NCBI RefSeq assembly: GCF_009184865.1
Contig: NZ_CP045096.1
Coordinates: 9,486,001-9,550,000, forward strand
DNA from: Streptomyces phaeolivaceus
GTDB lineage: Bacteria > Actinomycetota > Actinomycetes > Streptomycetales > Streptomycetaceae
DNA: 64,000 bases
Reading direction: 5' to 3'
The notes under the pieces were generated by a model. The model did no database searches. It was not told the origin of the DNA and saw only the letters and a list, made by a program, of their open reading frames with translations. The translations under genes were made by a program, and so were the position numbers. This document shows, one piece after another, positions 26,469 through 34,458 of this stretch; positions within the stretch are counted from its first letter, which is position 1; every line of letters begins with the position of its first letter.

Positions 26469-28304
26469 GTGCACACCCCCCACCCTCCTCGCCCGACCTA
26501 TCCGCCCGCTCCCGGTCCGGTGCCCGGAGAGTCCGACGAGACTCTCGCCGCCCGGCTGCGCGGCTGGCCGGAAGGCAGCACAGGCGACCCCGTGGCCCTG
26601 CTGATGGCACGGCACTGGCAGCCGACGTACGACTACGCCGTCATCTGCCTCGCGACCCAGTCCCAGGTTGCCTCGATGGTGACCGCGACCGCCTTCCACC
26701 GGGTGCTCGACGGGCTGATGCGGGGGGAGTCGGGCGTCGCGCTGCGGCCCCGACTGCTGGTGGCCGCGCGCGACACCGTCAAGGAATGGTCCGCGGAAGG
26801 GGGCGTCTCCGGTGTGCTGCCCGACCTGAGGAAGCCCGCCGGCGGACGCGGGATGCGGGCGGCGAAGTCCATGACGCCCGAAAATCGCAAGCTCGTCGAG
26901 CGCTCTTTCCAGGCCCTGCCGGCGGTAGCCCAGTGCCTGCTGTGGCACACCGAAGTAGAAGCCGAAACGATAACCATACCCACCGGTCTGCTGGGGCTTG
27001 ACACGGACAGCGCGGTGGCCACCCTGGAGCAGGCGCGCGACAAATTCCGCGAGGGCTGCGTCCGCGCGCATCGGGAACTCGCGCCGTCCAAGGACTGCCG
27101 CTTCTACAACCGGCTGCTGGACGTACCGATTCGCCGCGGCGGCGCCCTGCTGCCGGATGTCCAGCAGCATCTGCTGGAGTGCCGCTACTGCCGTTACGCC
27201 GCCGAGCAGCTCAGCCATTTCGAGGGCGGACTCGGCGGCGTCATCGCCGAGGCCGTGCTCGGCTGGGGCGCCCGGCGCTATCTCGACTCCCGGCCCGGCC
27301 GGATGCCGCAGAAGGCGAGTTCGAGACGCCCGGGGAGCGGCGGCCGGCACCGTCTGCTCTCCCAGATCCCCGCGCAGCGCCGCCGGATCACCGCCGGAGC
27401 GCGCAACCCCCGAGCCCTGATCACCGTCGGCGTCTCCTCGGGCGCCCTGCTCGCGGCCATCCTGGGCGCCGCGTTCCTCTCCGACGACGGCAGCGGCGCC
27501 GACCCGACCGCCTCCACCAGCGCCACCGGGGGCGTCGCCACCGCGCCGGACACCGGCAACGACACCACCACCGACACGGCTTCACCGACCCCGCCCGCCT
27601 CGGCCGGACGGCCCACGGCACCCCAGCAGACGCGGCTGCGCAACCAGGCCGCCGACCTGTGCATCGACATCCAGGGCGGCAAGGCCGTCAAGGGCGCCTC
27701 GACCGAACTCGCCGAGTGCGACTCCGGCTGGACCCAGAAGTGGTCCTACGAGGAGGACGGTCTGCTCCGCAGCGTCGCCAACCCCGAACTCTGCCTGGAC
27801 TCCCAGGTCGACGCCGGAGTCGTCGTCCTCGGCAAGTGCGCCGACGAGGACTCCGAGCGCGGGGACGACGTGCGCTACGACTTCACCGTCCAGGGCGAGT
27901 TGCTGCCCCGGTGGGGCGAGGGGCTCGCCATGGCCCCCGTCGCCAGGGAGCCCGACGCGGACGTCGTCGTCAAGGTCCGGGACAACTCCACCACCCAGCG
28001 CTGGCTCACCGACGGTGTGACCGCCAGCCCCGAGTCCCTCTCCGTCTCCGGCTCCGAGGCGCCCACGCCGGAGACGGAACCGGTCTCCCGCAAGCCGGAG
28101 CCGGAGACCGACGGAGCCTCTCCGGCCCCCGGCCCGGAGAAGTCCAGCTCCCCCCAGCCGGAGGTGACCCCCGAGGCTGAGGCGGAACAGAGGGGTTCGA
28201 TCCTCTCCGTGGGGGACGAATCAGAGGAAGTGGCCGAGGAGGAGCCGGAACTGCCGCTGACGTCCCTCGACGTGGCGGGCCTTTTGACGAACCTGGGCCT
28301 GTAG
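26469..28304 (+). CDS. membrane protein with sigma-like region, zinc anti-sigma motif and extracytoplasmic ricin-type lectin domain
   Basis: A 611-residue multidomain protein. Residues about 22-200 look like a divergent ECF sigma factor (region-2-like helices ARHWQPTYDYAVICLATQSQ, region-4-like helices LVERSFQALPAVAQCLLW). A zinc anti-sigma signature H-x3-C-x2-C follows at His234/Cys238/Cys241. One transmembrane segment lies at about 316-337 and a Ser/Thr/Pro-rich linker to 370. A ricin-type beta-trefoil covers about 372-510 (RLRNQAADLCIDIQGGK, NPELCLDSQ), and the tail is acidic. The GTG 26469 start has GGAAGGA upstream. It may sense sugars outside the cell and act inside. Whether the sigma-like part still binds RNA polymerase is not clear. 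Confidence 0.75.
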   Translation: MHTPHPPRPTYPPAPGPVPGESDETLAARLRGWPEGSTGDPVALLMARHWQPTYDYAVICLATQSQVASMVTATAFHRVLDGLMRGESGVALRPRLLVAARDTVKEWSAEGGVSGVLPDLRKPAGGRGMRAAKSMTPENRKLVERSFQALPAVAQCLLWHTEVEAETITIPTGLLGLDTDSAVATLEQARDKFREGCVRAHRELAPSKDCRFYNRLLDVPIRRGGALLPDVQQHLLECRYCRYAAEQLSHFEGGLGGVIAEAVLGWGARRYLDSRPGRMPQKASSRRPGSGGRHRLLSQIPAQRRRITAGARNPRALITVGVSSGALLAAILGAAFLSDDGSGADPTASTSATGGVATAPDTGNDTTTDTASPTPPASAGRPTAPQQTRLRNQAADLCIDIQGGKAVKGASTELAECDSGWTQKWSYEEDGLLRSVANPELCLDSQVDAGVVVLGKCADEDSERGDDVRYDFTVQGELLPRWGEGLAMAPVAREPDADVVVKVRDNSTTQRWLTDGVTASPESLSVSGSEAPTPETEPVSRKPEPETDGASPAPGPEKSSSPQPEVTPEAEAEQRGSILSVGDESEEVAEEEPELPLTSLDVAGLLTNLGL

Positions 28305-28307
28305 CGG

Positions 28308-28486
28308 GGTGCGTGGTCGGGTGCGGGTAGGTGGGGACTGGTCGCGCGGTTCCCCGCGCCCCTGAAGAGCCGGGGCTGCGCCCCGTGCTCTTCGGCCCGA
28401 AAAAGCAGGGGGGCGCAGCCCCCGCTTTTTCAGGGGCGCGGGGAACCGCGCGAGAAGCCCCACCGGACCGCACCCGACCACCCACC
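28308..28486. repeat. long inverted-repeat element between convergent genes (copy 1)
   Basis: A large hairpin. The inner arms 28339-28367 and 28429-28457 are near-perfect inverted copies, carrying GCGGTTCCCCGCGCCCCTGA and its complement; weaker outer arms are 28308-28336 and 28458-28486. The centre is a second hairpin (GGGGGCGCAGCCCCC, 28408-28422). It separates the lectin gene (+) from the hydroxyacid oxidase gene (-) and should terminate both. A related copy is at 41023-41190 and a half copy at 49775-49818. Confidence 0.85.
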
Positions 28487-28496
28487 TGTCAGGCCG

Positions 28497-29672
28497 TCAC
28501 GCGTCGCCGTCGCCGGCGTACAGGCTGTCGCGGCCCACCGACGCCGGCGTCCGGTGTCCCGACAGGGCGAGCGTGAGGTCGAGTTCGGCCAGCAGGCAGC
28601 GGATGACGTGTTCGACGCCGGCCTGGCCGTCGAGGGCGAGGCCGTAGACGTACGGCCGCCCCAGCAGCACCGCACGGGCCCCGAGCGCCAGCGCCTTGAA
28701 CACGTCGTCCCCGCTGCGCACCCCGCTGTCGAACAGCACCGCCAGCCGATCTCCCACGGCCCGCACGACCCCCGGCAGCACATCGGCGGCCCCCACCGCC
28801 CCGGCCACCTGCCGTCCCCCGTGGTTGGACACGACCACCCCGTCCATCCCCGCGTCCGCCGCGAGCCGGGCGTCGTCCGGATGCTGGATCCCCTTCAACA
28901 CGATCGGCCCGTCCCAGTGTTCGCGCAGGAACGCCAGATCCGGCCAGGTCTTCCCCGGGTCCCCGAACATGCCCGCGAAGTGCAGCACGGCCGCGTTCGG
29001 ATCCTCGTGCACCGGCTTCGCGAGCCCCGCCAGGAACGCCGGGTCGGAGAAGTAGTTGGCGGTGCCGACACCGTGCAGGAACGGAAGGTACGCCCGCTCC
29101 AGATCGCGTGGCCGCCAGCCCAGCAGCGGGGTGTCGAGGGTGACGACGAGCACGGAGTACCCGGAGTTCCTGGCCCGTTCCAGGAAGCTCCGGGTGACCT
29201 CGCGGTCCTTCGCCCAGTACAGCTGGAACCAGCGCTCCGCGTCGCCCAGCACCTCCGCGATCTGCTCCATGGGCGTACTGGACGCCGAGGACAGGATGTA
29301 CGGCACGCCCTGCGCGGCGGCTGCCCGTGCCGCCGCCGACTCCGCCTCCGGGTGCACGATCGAGAGCACACCGACCGGGGCGAGCGCGACCGGCGCGGGC
29401 AGCGAACGGCCCAACACCTCGACGGACAGATCGCGTTCGCCGACGTCCCGGAGCAGCCGGGGCACGATGCGGTGCCTTGCCAGCGCGGCCCGGTTCGCGC
29501 GGGCCGTGCCGCCGTCCCCGGCGCCGCCCGCCACATAGCCGACGGGCCCCGCACCGAGCCGGTGTTCGGCCAGCTCCTCCAGCCGGGTCAGATCGGTGGG
29601 CAGCCGGGGCACCGCGCCGCCCATCCCGCCCAGGTAGATCTCGTACTGGAAGTCCGCCCAGTGCTTGGCCAT
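28497..29672 (-). CDS. FMN-dependent alpha-hydroxyacid oxidase (lactate 2-monooxygenase-like)
   Basis: A 391-residue TIM-barrel flavoprotein. Family landmarks are VALAPVGVLSIVHPEAE near residue 90, QLYWAKDREVTRSFLERA, LVVTLDTPLLGWRPRDLE, the catalytic FMN lysine in PIVLKGIQHPDDA, the active-site SNHGGRQV (His and Arg) and FDSGVRSGDDVFKALALGA, which binds the phosphate. The C-terminus LTLALSGHRTPASVG is typical. ATG 29672 follows GGGCAGGA. It oxidises a 2-hydroxyacid such as lactate to the 2-keto acid or decarboxylated product; the exact acid cannot be read. It lies downstream of a broken NCS1 permease on the same strand. Confidence 0.9.
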   Translation of the reverse strand: MAKHWADFQYEIYLGGMGGAVPRLPTDLTRLEELAEHRLGAGPVGYVAGGAGDGGTARANRAALARHRIVPRLLRDVGERDLSVEVLGRSLPAPVALAPVGVLSIVHPEAESAAARAAAAQGVPYILSSASSTPMEQIAEVLGDAERWFQLYWAKDREVTRSFLERARNSGYSVLVVTLDTPLLGWRPRDLERAYLPFLHGVGTANYFSDPAFLAGLAKPVHEDPNAAVLHFAGMFGDPGKTWPDLAFLREHWDGPIVLKGIQHPDDARLAADAGMDGVVVSNHGGRQVAGAVGAADVLPGVVRAVGDRLAVLFDSGVRSGDDVFKALALGARAVLLGRPYVYGLALDGQAGVEHVIRCLLAELDLTLALSGHRTPASVGRDSLYAGDGDA

Positions 29673-29790
29673 TCGTCCGTCCTGCCCCTCGCCGTCGAGA
29701 ACACGCCGCGTCGCCGACGATCCTGACGAGCCGGGCGGGCACAGTCCACCGTCGTGCGCGCGTGATCGGCCGGAAGAGGGGCCGGGGTCC

Positions 29791-30862
29791 TCAGCCGCCG
29801 TCCGTGGCCAGGGCCGGCGCCGGTGTGTCCGTCGGCGCCCCCGGCCCGGTGATCGGCGGTACCGGCACATCGGCCGTACGGACCAGCCGGGCGCCCTCGG
29901 GGCCGTACACCGCGCGTGGTTCGGGGAACAGACGGAGCAGGGTGAGGAACAGGACCGCCGACACGACCAGGGAGAGCGGGAGGCTGATGTCGACGCCGCC
30001 CGCCAGGTCGCCGAGCGGGCCCACGAACTGGCCGGGGATGTTGGTGAAGAGCACACCGAGCAGCGCCGAGACCCACCACGCGGTCATCCCGCGCCAGTTC
30101 CAGCCGTGCGCGAACCAGTACCGTCCGCCGCGCTGACGGCGGTTGAAGACCTGGCGGGCCTCGGGGTCGTACCAGCCGCGCCGGGTCCAGAAGCCCAGGA
30201 TCATCACGGCCATCCACGGCGTGGTACAGGTGATGATCATCGTGGCGAAGGTGGGGATGGACTGGACGAGGTCGAGGCCGAAACGGCCGACGAAGATGAA
30301 CGCGATCGACAGCGCGCCCACGAACACCGTCGCCCGCACCCGGCTCAGCCGGGGGAACACCGACGAGAAGTCCAGGCCGGTGCCGTACAGCGCCGTCGTA
30401 CCGGTCGACATGCCGCCGATCAGCGCGATCAGACACAACGGCAGGAAGAACCAGCCCGGCGAGATCGCCAGCAGCCCGCCGACGAAGTCGGGGGCCGCCG
30501 GATCGACGTACTCCGGGGCCTTCGCCGCGATGATGCTCGCGGTCGTCAGCCCGAACAGGAACGGCAGCAGCGTCGCGATCTGGGAGAGGAACGCGGCCCC
30601 GATCACCTTGCGGCGCGGGGTGCTCGCCGGGATGTAGCGCGACCAGTCGCCGAGGAACGCGCCGAAGGACACCGGGTTCGACAGCACGATCAGCGCCGCG
30701 CCGCCGAACGCCGGCCGGAACAGGTCCAGCGGTTTCGCGGTGCGGTCCGCGTCGGGGATGCGCTCGACGCCGTGCGCCTCGACCTCCGTGAGGGACGGGG
30801 GCGCGGGCGGGTCGGCGGGGAGGGTGCGGTGGTCGGGGACGTCTCGGGCATGGAGGCTCCGG
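29791..30862 (-). pseudogene. NCS1-family nucleobase/allantoin permease with internal deletion and N-terminal frameshift
   Basis: The C-terminal 298 residues (VLSNPVSFGAFLGDWSRYIP, LIALIGGMSTGTTALYGTGL, TIITCTTPWMAVMIL-like region) match NCS1 permeases from about helix 6 onward. The cytoplasmic N-terminal signature EVEAHGVERIPDADRTAKPL, followed by DLFRPAFGG, is also present but runs straight into NPVSFGAF. Roughly 200 residues (about helices 1-5) are therefore missing; family members are near 500 residues. In addition, the likely ATG (30860) is in a different frame from this signature. A functional transporter is not expected. It is probably co-oriented with the oxidase gene downstream. Confidence 0.75.
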
Positions 30863-31344
30863 CGGGGGACCGGCGGCGGTGCGTGTCGTGGCGCGAGGGG
30901 CGGGAGGGGGCCGGTGTGCCGCCGGGTGGGCGACAGGAGCGGAAGCCGTCCTCAGGGGGTGAGGCGACGGTAAGGGCGCCCGTCGAGTGGACACCAGGGG
31001 GTGCTTCGTCCATTTTCCGGGGTCGGAGTGGATGAATCGTCCACCATCGCGCAGGGGAAGCGGAATGTTTCAGGCCGATTGCTCAGCCATGGAGATCCGG
31101 CCATTCGTGATCATGGGGCGATCGGGAACCGCTCAGAATCAGGGTTCACGAGGTCGACTCCTGTAACTTCTAGCCACTGATTCAATACTCAAAGTTACTG
31201 AAACCTGTGGGGTGGATGTGTGTTCCGCCCCAGGACCCGGCAGACTCGCGCTCGCCGATCCGGCACCGTCCGGGCCGGCTTCGTACACGCGACCGATGTG
31301 ACGGGGCCGTCCGGGCACTCCCGCAGAGCGGAAGGATGCACACC
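30863..31344. other. upstream region of the protease-inhibitor gene with AT-rich inverted repeat
   Basis: About 480 bases without a gene. The outstanding feature is a low-GC stretch (31130-31205) containing GTAACTT (31163-31169) and its complement AAGTTAC (31192-31198), probably promoter or regulator-binding DNA for the inhibitor gene at 31345. The rest is GC-rich and shows nothing recognisable. Confidence 0.5.
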
Positions 31345-31779
31345 ATGCCGAAGACCGCGCGCCTGGCAGCGACTCTCACCCTGGCGGCCACCGCCGTCTG
31401 CGGTCCCCTCACGGGGTCCGCGTTCGCCGCTCCCGAGCCCTCCGTGACCGGGCTCTACGCCCCCTCGGCCCTGGTCCTGACCGTGGGGCACGGCGAGAAC
31501 CCGGCCACCGTCACCCCCGAGCGCGCGGTCACCCTGACCTGTGCGCCCAAGGCCTCCGGCACACACCCGGCGCCCTTCGACGCCTGCGCCGAACTCCGCG
31601 ACAGCGGCGGCGACTTCGACGCGCTGAGCGGCAGAGCCGGGGCGATGTGCAGCAAGCAGTACGACCCGGTGACCGTCACCGTGCACGGTGTCTGGCAGGG
31701 CAAGCGCATCGCGTACGAGCGCGTCTTCGCCAACGAGTGTCTGAAGGACTCGGGCGCGAGCGTCCTGTACGCCTTCTGA
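31345..31779 (+). CDS. secreted subtilisin-inhibitor-like (SSI family) protease inhibitor, P1 Lys
   Basis: A 144-residue precursor of exact SSI length. The signal peptide is residues 1-29 (cleavage after SAFAA region). The mature protein has four cysteines (66, 81, 102, 132) in the SSI disulfide pattern. The C-terminal half [20 protein letters not shown] followed by RVFANEC is diagnostic. The reactive-site loop reads MCSKQYDP, where SSI has CPMVYDP, so P1 is Lys104; Lys at P1 favours trypsin-like rather than subtilisin-like targets. ATG 31345 has GGAAGG nine bases upstream, better than the ATG at 31336. It is secreted and may regulate endogenous extracellular proteases during development. Confidence 0.93.
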   Translation: MPKTARLAATLTLAATAVCGPLTGSAFAAPEPSVTGLYAPSALVLTVGHGENPATVTPERAVTLTCAPKASGTHPAPFDACAELRDSGGDFDALSGRAGAMCSKQYDPVTVTVHGVWQGKRIAYERVFANECLKDSGASVLYAF

Positions 31780-31942
31780 GCGTTCCCTGAGACGAGGCCG
31801 CCTTGTGGCGGCCGAACAGGCCGGGGTCGCGTGGCCCCGTGAGTGATGAGCGAGGGCCCGTGGCTGGGGAGCGCGAGCCCTGTCGCGGTGTGCCATGCGA
31901 TCCCCGTCCGGGGGCCGGCCGAGCGGAGTGGGGCCGAGGGCC

Positions 31943-31969
31943 GGCCCCCGGCATCAACTGCCGGGGGCC
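31943..31969 (+). terminator. hairpin terminator downstream of the SSI gene
   Basis: Perfect 11-base stem, GGCCCCCGGCA (31943-31953) pairing with 31959-31969, loop TCAAC. It is 164 bases after the inhibitor stop and just before the TnpB element. Confidence 0.6.
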
Positions 31970-31984
31970 TTCGGGCGTTCACCT

Positions 31985-33522
31985 GTTTCTTGCGAGGAGG
32001 CCCCGGCGTTCACGCCGGGGAGGAATCGCATCGGGGAGTCGCGACGCGGAGCGTCGCCGCATCCTGTTCAGGGCGCGGAGCGCCCGTACCGCTGTCGGCA
32101 TCGCGAGGTGATGCGAACGTGTGTTCCTGTGGTCGCTGGTCGGGGTGGTGGCTGGGGGATCGGGTGCGTTTGTGCGGCTGTCGTACGTATGGTCCTTCGC
32201 AGGGTTCGGGACGGCACGGTGTCCCGGCCGGGGGCCGTGAGGGGGCCGTGAGGGGGGGCGAGACGACGCGGGTGACGGCGGCTGCGGAGGCCGGGCATGC
32301 CCGGTACACGTACCGGCTGCGTGTGTCGTCCACTGCCCGCACCGCGCTGGCGGCGGAGTGGGACCGCTGCCGCTGGCTGTGGAACGAATGCGTCGCCAAG
32401 TCCAGGGCCGTACACCTGCACAACAAGGCCACCGGCGAGAAGGCCACGTGCGGCCCGGCTCAGCTCGACCGGATGCTGACCGAGGCCCGCGCCCGTACGC
32501 CGTGGCTGCGTGCGGGCTCCTCGGTTGTCCAGCAGCAGGTCATCCGCGACTTCGGCCGCTCCCGCGCCATAGCGCACAAGGACATTGAAGCGCGCCTGCC
32601 CATGACGCGCCGGGCGGGGATGCCCACGTACAAGCAGAAGCGCGAGGCGCTGGCGACCCTCAACTACACGCGGCGCGGGTTCCGGTTGAAGGACGGCCGG
32701 CTGCACCTGGCGGGCGGCATCGTCCTGACAGTGGTGTGGTCACGGGACCTGCCCGCCGAGCCGTCCTCGGTGCGCGTGTACCAGGACAGCCTCGGGCACT
32801 GGCACGGCTCGTTCGTCGTCCCCGCCCAGGTCCAGCCCCTGCCGGAGACCGGCCGTGTACTCGGCGTCGACTGGGGCGTGAGGGAGACCGCGACCACCAC
32901 GTCAGACGCGCACGACCTGCCCCACGCCGGGCACGGCAGGAAGGCGAAGGCGCAGCTGACCCGGTACGACCGGATGATGGCCCGCCGCAGGCCGAACAAG
33001 GGCAAGCCCGGGTCGAAGGGCTACCGCGAGGCGAAGAAACTGCGGGCGAAGGCGCACAAGAAGGTCGCCAGGCAGCGCCAGGATACCGCCCGCAAGTGGG
33101 CCAAACGCGTCGTGACCGACCACGACGCCATCGCCGTCGAGGACTTCCGCCCGAAGTTCCTGGCCAAGTCCACCATGGCCCGCAAGGCCGCCGACGCCGC
33201 CATCGGCGCCACCAAGGCCGATCTGATCGAGATGGGCCGCAAACACGGGCGGGACATCCGCCTCGTCCACCCCGCGCACACCACGATGGACTGCGCGCAG
33301 TGCGACGCGAGAGCCAAGCACGCACTGCCGCTGGGTGAGCGCACCTACACCTGCACCGCGTGCGGAAACGTGTCCCCACGGGACAAGAACTCCGCACGCG
33401 TCATGCTCGTCCGGGCTGGTCTCAACCCGTCTGGTGCTGATGGCGGAAGACCTCCTGGAGCGCTGCTCCAGGAGGCGGCCTGAGCCAGGAATCCCCTTCC
33501 CTTCAGGGAGGGGAGGAGTCAA
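31985..33522 (+). mobile_element. IS1341-type (IS200/IS605 family) element carrying tnpB only
   Basis: A tnpB gene bounded by end-type hairpins. At the left are CCCCGGCGT-TC-ACGCCGGGG (32001-32020), GCGACGC-GGA-GCGTCGC (32041-32057) and GGGCGC-GGA-GCGCCC (32071-32085). At the right is an imperfect hairpin at 33493-33513 followed by GAGGAGTCAA. Both outer hairpins are followed by GAGGA(A/G)TC, consistent with paired ends of one element. No tnpA transposase is present, so movement would need a helper. The boundaries are approximate because these elements make no target duplication. The right end overlaps the stop codon of the small gene at 33519. Confidence 0.7.
32272..33483 (+). CDS. tnpB: RNA-guided nuclease TnpB (IS1341-type)
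   Basis: A 403-residue RuvC-type nuclease. The acidic triad is intact: Asp200 (LGVDWGVRE), Glu290 (IAVEDFRPKF) and Asp371 (SPRDKNSARV). The zinc ribbon CAQC...CTAC sits between the second and third. The N-terminal part (RTALAAEWDRCRWLWNECVA) is the family's recognition region. GTG 32272 is chosen as start; the frame is open much further upstream, but that region is the hairpin-rich left end. TnpB cleaves DNA guided by an RNA that reads off the element's right end. All catalytic residues are present, so it may be active. Confidence 0.92.
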   Translation: MTAAAEAGHARYTYRLRVSSTARTALAAEWDRCRWLWNECVAKSRAVHLHNKATGEKATCGPAQLDRMLTEARARTPWLRAGSSVVQQQVIRDFGRSRAIAHKDIEARLPMTRRAGMPTYKQKREALATLNYTRRGFRLKDGRLHLAGGIVLTVVWSRDLPAEPSSVRVYQDSLGHWHGSFVVPAQVQPLPETGRVLGVDWGVRETATTTSDAHDLPHAGHGRKAKAQLTRYDRMMARRRPNKGKPGSKGYREAKKLRAKAHKKVARQRQDTARKWAKRVVTDHDAIAVEDFRPKFLAKSTMARKAADAAIGATKADLIEMGRKHGRDIRLVHPAHTTMDCAQCDARAKHALPLGERTYTCTACGNVSPRDKNSARVMLVRAGLNPSGADGGRPPGALLQEAA

Positions 33523-33540
33523 TCGGTGGTGACGGTCCAG
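33490..33540 (+). ncRNA. 3' end of a putative TnpB guide RNA (omega/re RNA)
   Basis: In IS605-type systems the guide RNA overlaps the 3' end of tnpB and runs past the right end; its last 15-20 bases come from flanking DNA. Here the hairpin 33493-33513 would form the scaffold end, and a guide beginning near 33523 (TCGGTGGTGACGGTCCAG) would derive from the adjacent gene. The exact boundary is inferred, not measured. Confidence 0.35.
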
Positions 33541-33725
33541 CGTCCGACCTCCTGATGGCCGGAGTCGTACAGGGGCTGACCGTCCCCGGGGGTGATCTCG
33601 CAGTGCCGGAGATTGCCGCCCCAGTAGCGCAGGATGCGCTCCAACTCCTGGACGGTGGTGCCCTCGTCCCAGTCCGTGCTGTCCAGGTCGACTTCGAGAA
33701 GGAACTTCACTTCGCGCGTCTCCAC
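33519..33725 (-). CDS. small acidic hypothetical protein
   Basis: A 68-residue protein, METREVKFLLEVDLDSTDWD at the start and GHQEVGRWTVTTD at the end. It is rich in acidic residues and predicted to form an alpha/beta fold (VQELERILRYWGGNLRHCEI). The codon usage is normal for the genome. No recognised domain. Its last codons touch the right end of the TnpB element, so the element inserted at its 3' end, or its original C-terminus may differ. The upstream neighbour on the same strand is the STAS gene. Confidence 0.65.
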   Translation of the reverse strand: METREVKFLLEVDLDSTDWDEGTTVQELERILRYWGGNLRHCEITPGDGQPLYDSGHQEVGRWTVTTD

Positions 33726-33808
33726 TTCCGTGTCGCTCGGATTCCGTCCCGGTGTCGCCGGAACGGCTGTGCGCCTGCCGCAGGTCCTTCAATCGTTTCA
33801 TTCAACTG

Positions 33809-34291
33809 CTACTTGAGACTTGGCCCTCGCGGAGGCAGGGGCGGCGGGCCCGATGGCGGGGGAGTCGGCGGAGCGGCGGGCGGAAGATCCGGGAGCGGCG
33901 GGAAACGGCCCAGCAGCCGGGCGGCGCGCAGCAGTCGCCGCATCCGGGGCTGGTCGGACACCAGGCGCAGCCGGCCGCCGCGCGCCCTGGCCGCGGCCTC
34001 CGCGCGGCACAGCACGCGCAGCCCCGAGCAGTCGAAGAAGGCGACATGGCGCAGGTCGACGAGGAGATCCGGCTCGGCGGACCCGTCGACGGCGGCCGTC
34101 AGATGCTCGGCCACGAGATCCGCCGACGCCATGTCGATCTCCCCCGAGACCTCGATCACGGTGAACGGGCCGGTCCGGCGGGTGCGGGCGTACGGGTTCT
34201 CCGCCACCGGTCCGGATCCGGACCGGGACCCGGTTCCGGTGGCCGCGTCCTCGGGCCGAGGGGCGGTGCGGTCATGGGCGTCCGGAGTCAT
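33809..34291 (-). CDS. STAS-domain anti-sigma factor antagonist
   Basis: A 160-residue protein. The STAS domain covers about residues 40-130 (FTVIEVSGEIDMASADLVAE, PDLLVDLRHVAFFDCSGLRV, LCRAEAAARARGGRLRLVSD), with the phosphorylatable serine in FFDCSGLRVL. A Pro-rich C-terminal tail (PPAAPPTPPPSGPPPLPP) follows. Such proteins bind RsbW-type kinases when dephosphorylated and so free a sigma factor. SpoIIE-type phosphatases able to reset it are encoded at 16987, 49802 and 53532, though pairing is only inferred. It is not in an operon with a kinase or sigma gene. Confidence 0.88.
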   Translation of the reverse strand: MTPDAHDRTAPRPEDAATGTGSRSGSGPVAENPYARTRRTGPFTVIEVSGEIDMASADLVAEHLTAAVDGSAEPDLLVDLRHVAFFDCSGLRVLCRAEAAARARGGRLRLVSDQPRMRRLLRAARLLGRFPPLPDLPPAAPPTPPPSGPPPLPPRGPSLK

Positions 34292-34458
34292 GGCGGCTCC
34301 GCCTTGTCAGGGGTAGGGCGCATTCGATCCCGTTAGCTACCCCGGCGTGCGGCCGGCCATCCCTTTCGCGCCCGGCGCAAGATCCACGACACTCGAAAAG
34401 GTGAAATTCCGGGCTGTCTCTTGACATGGTGCTGGATGGGCGAGCCGGAGTGCTCGGT

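Noticed and set aside
28185..28208. tRNA T-arm-like GGGGTTCGATCCTC within the lectin gene
   Set aside because: No acceptor stem, D-arm or anticodon arm can be placed around it, and it lies in coding sequence in the right frame.
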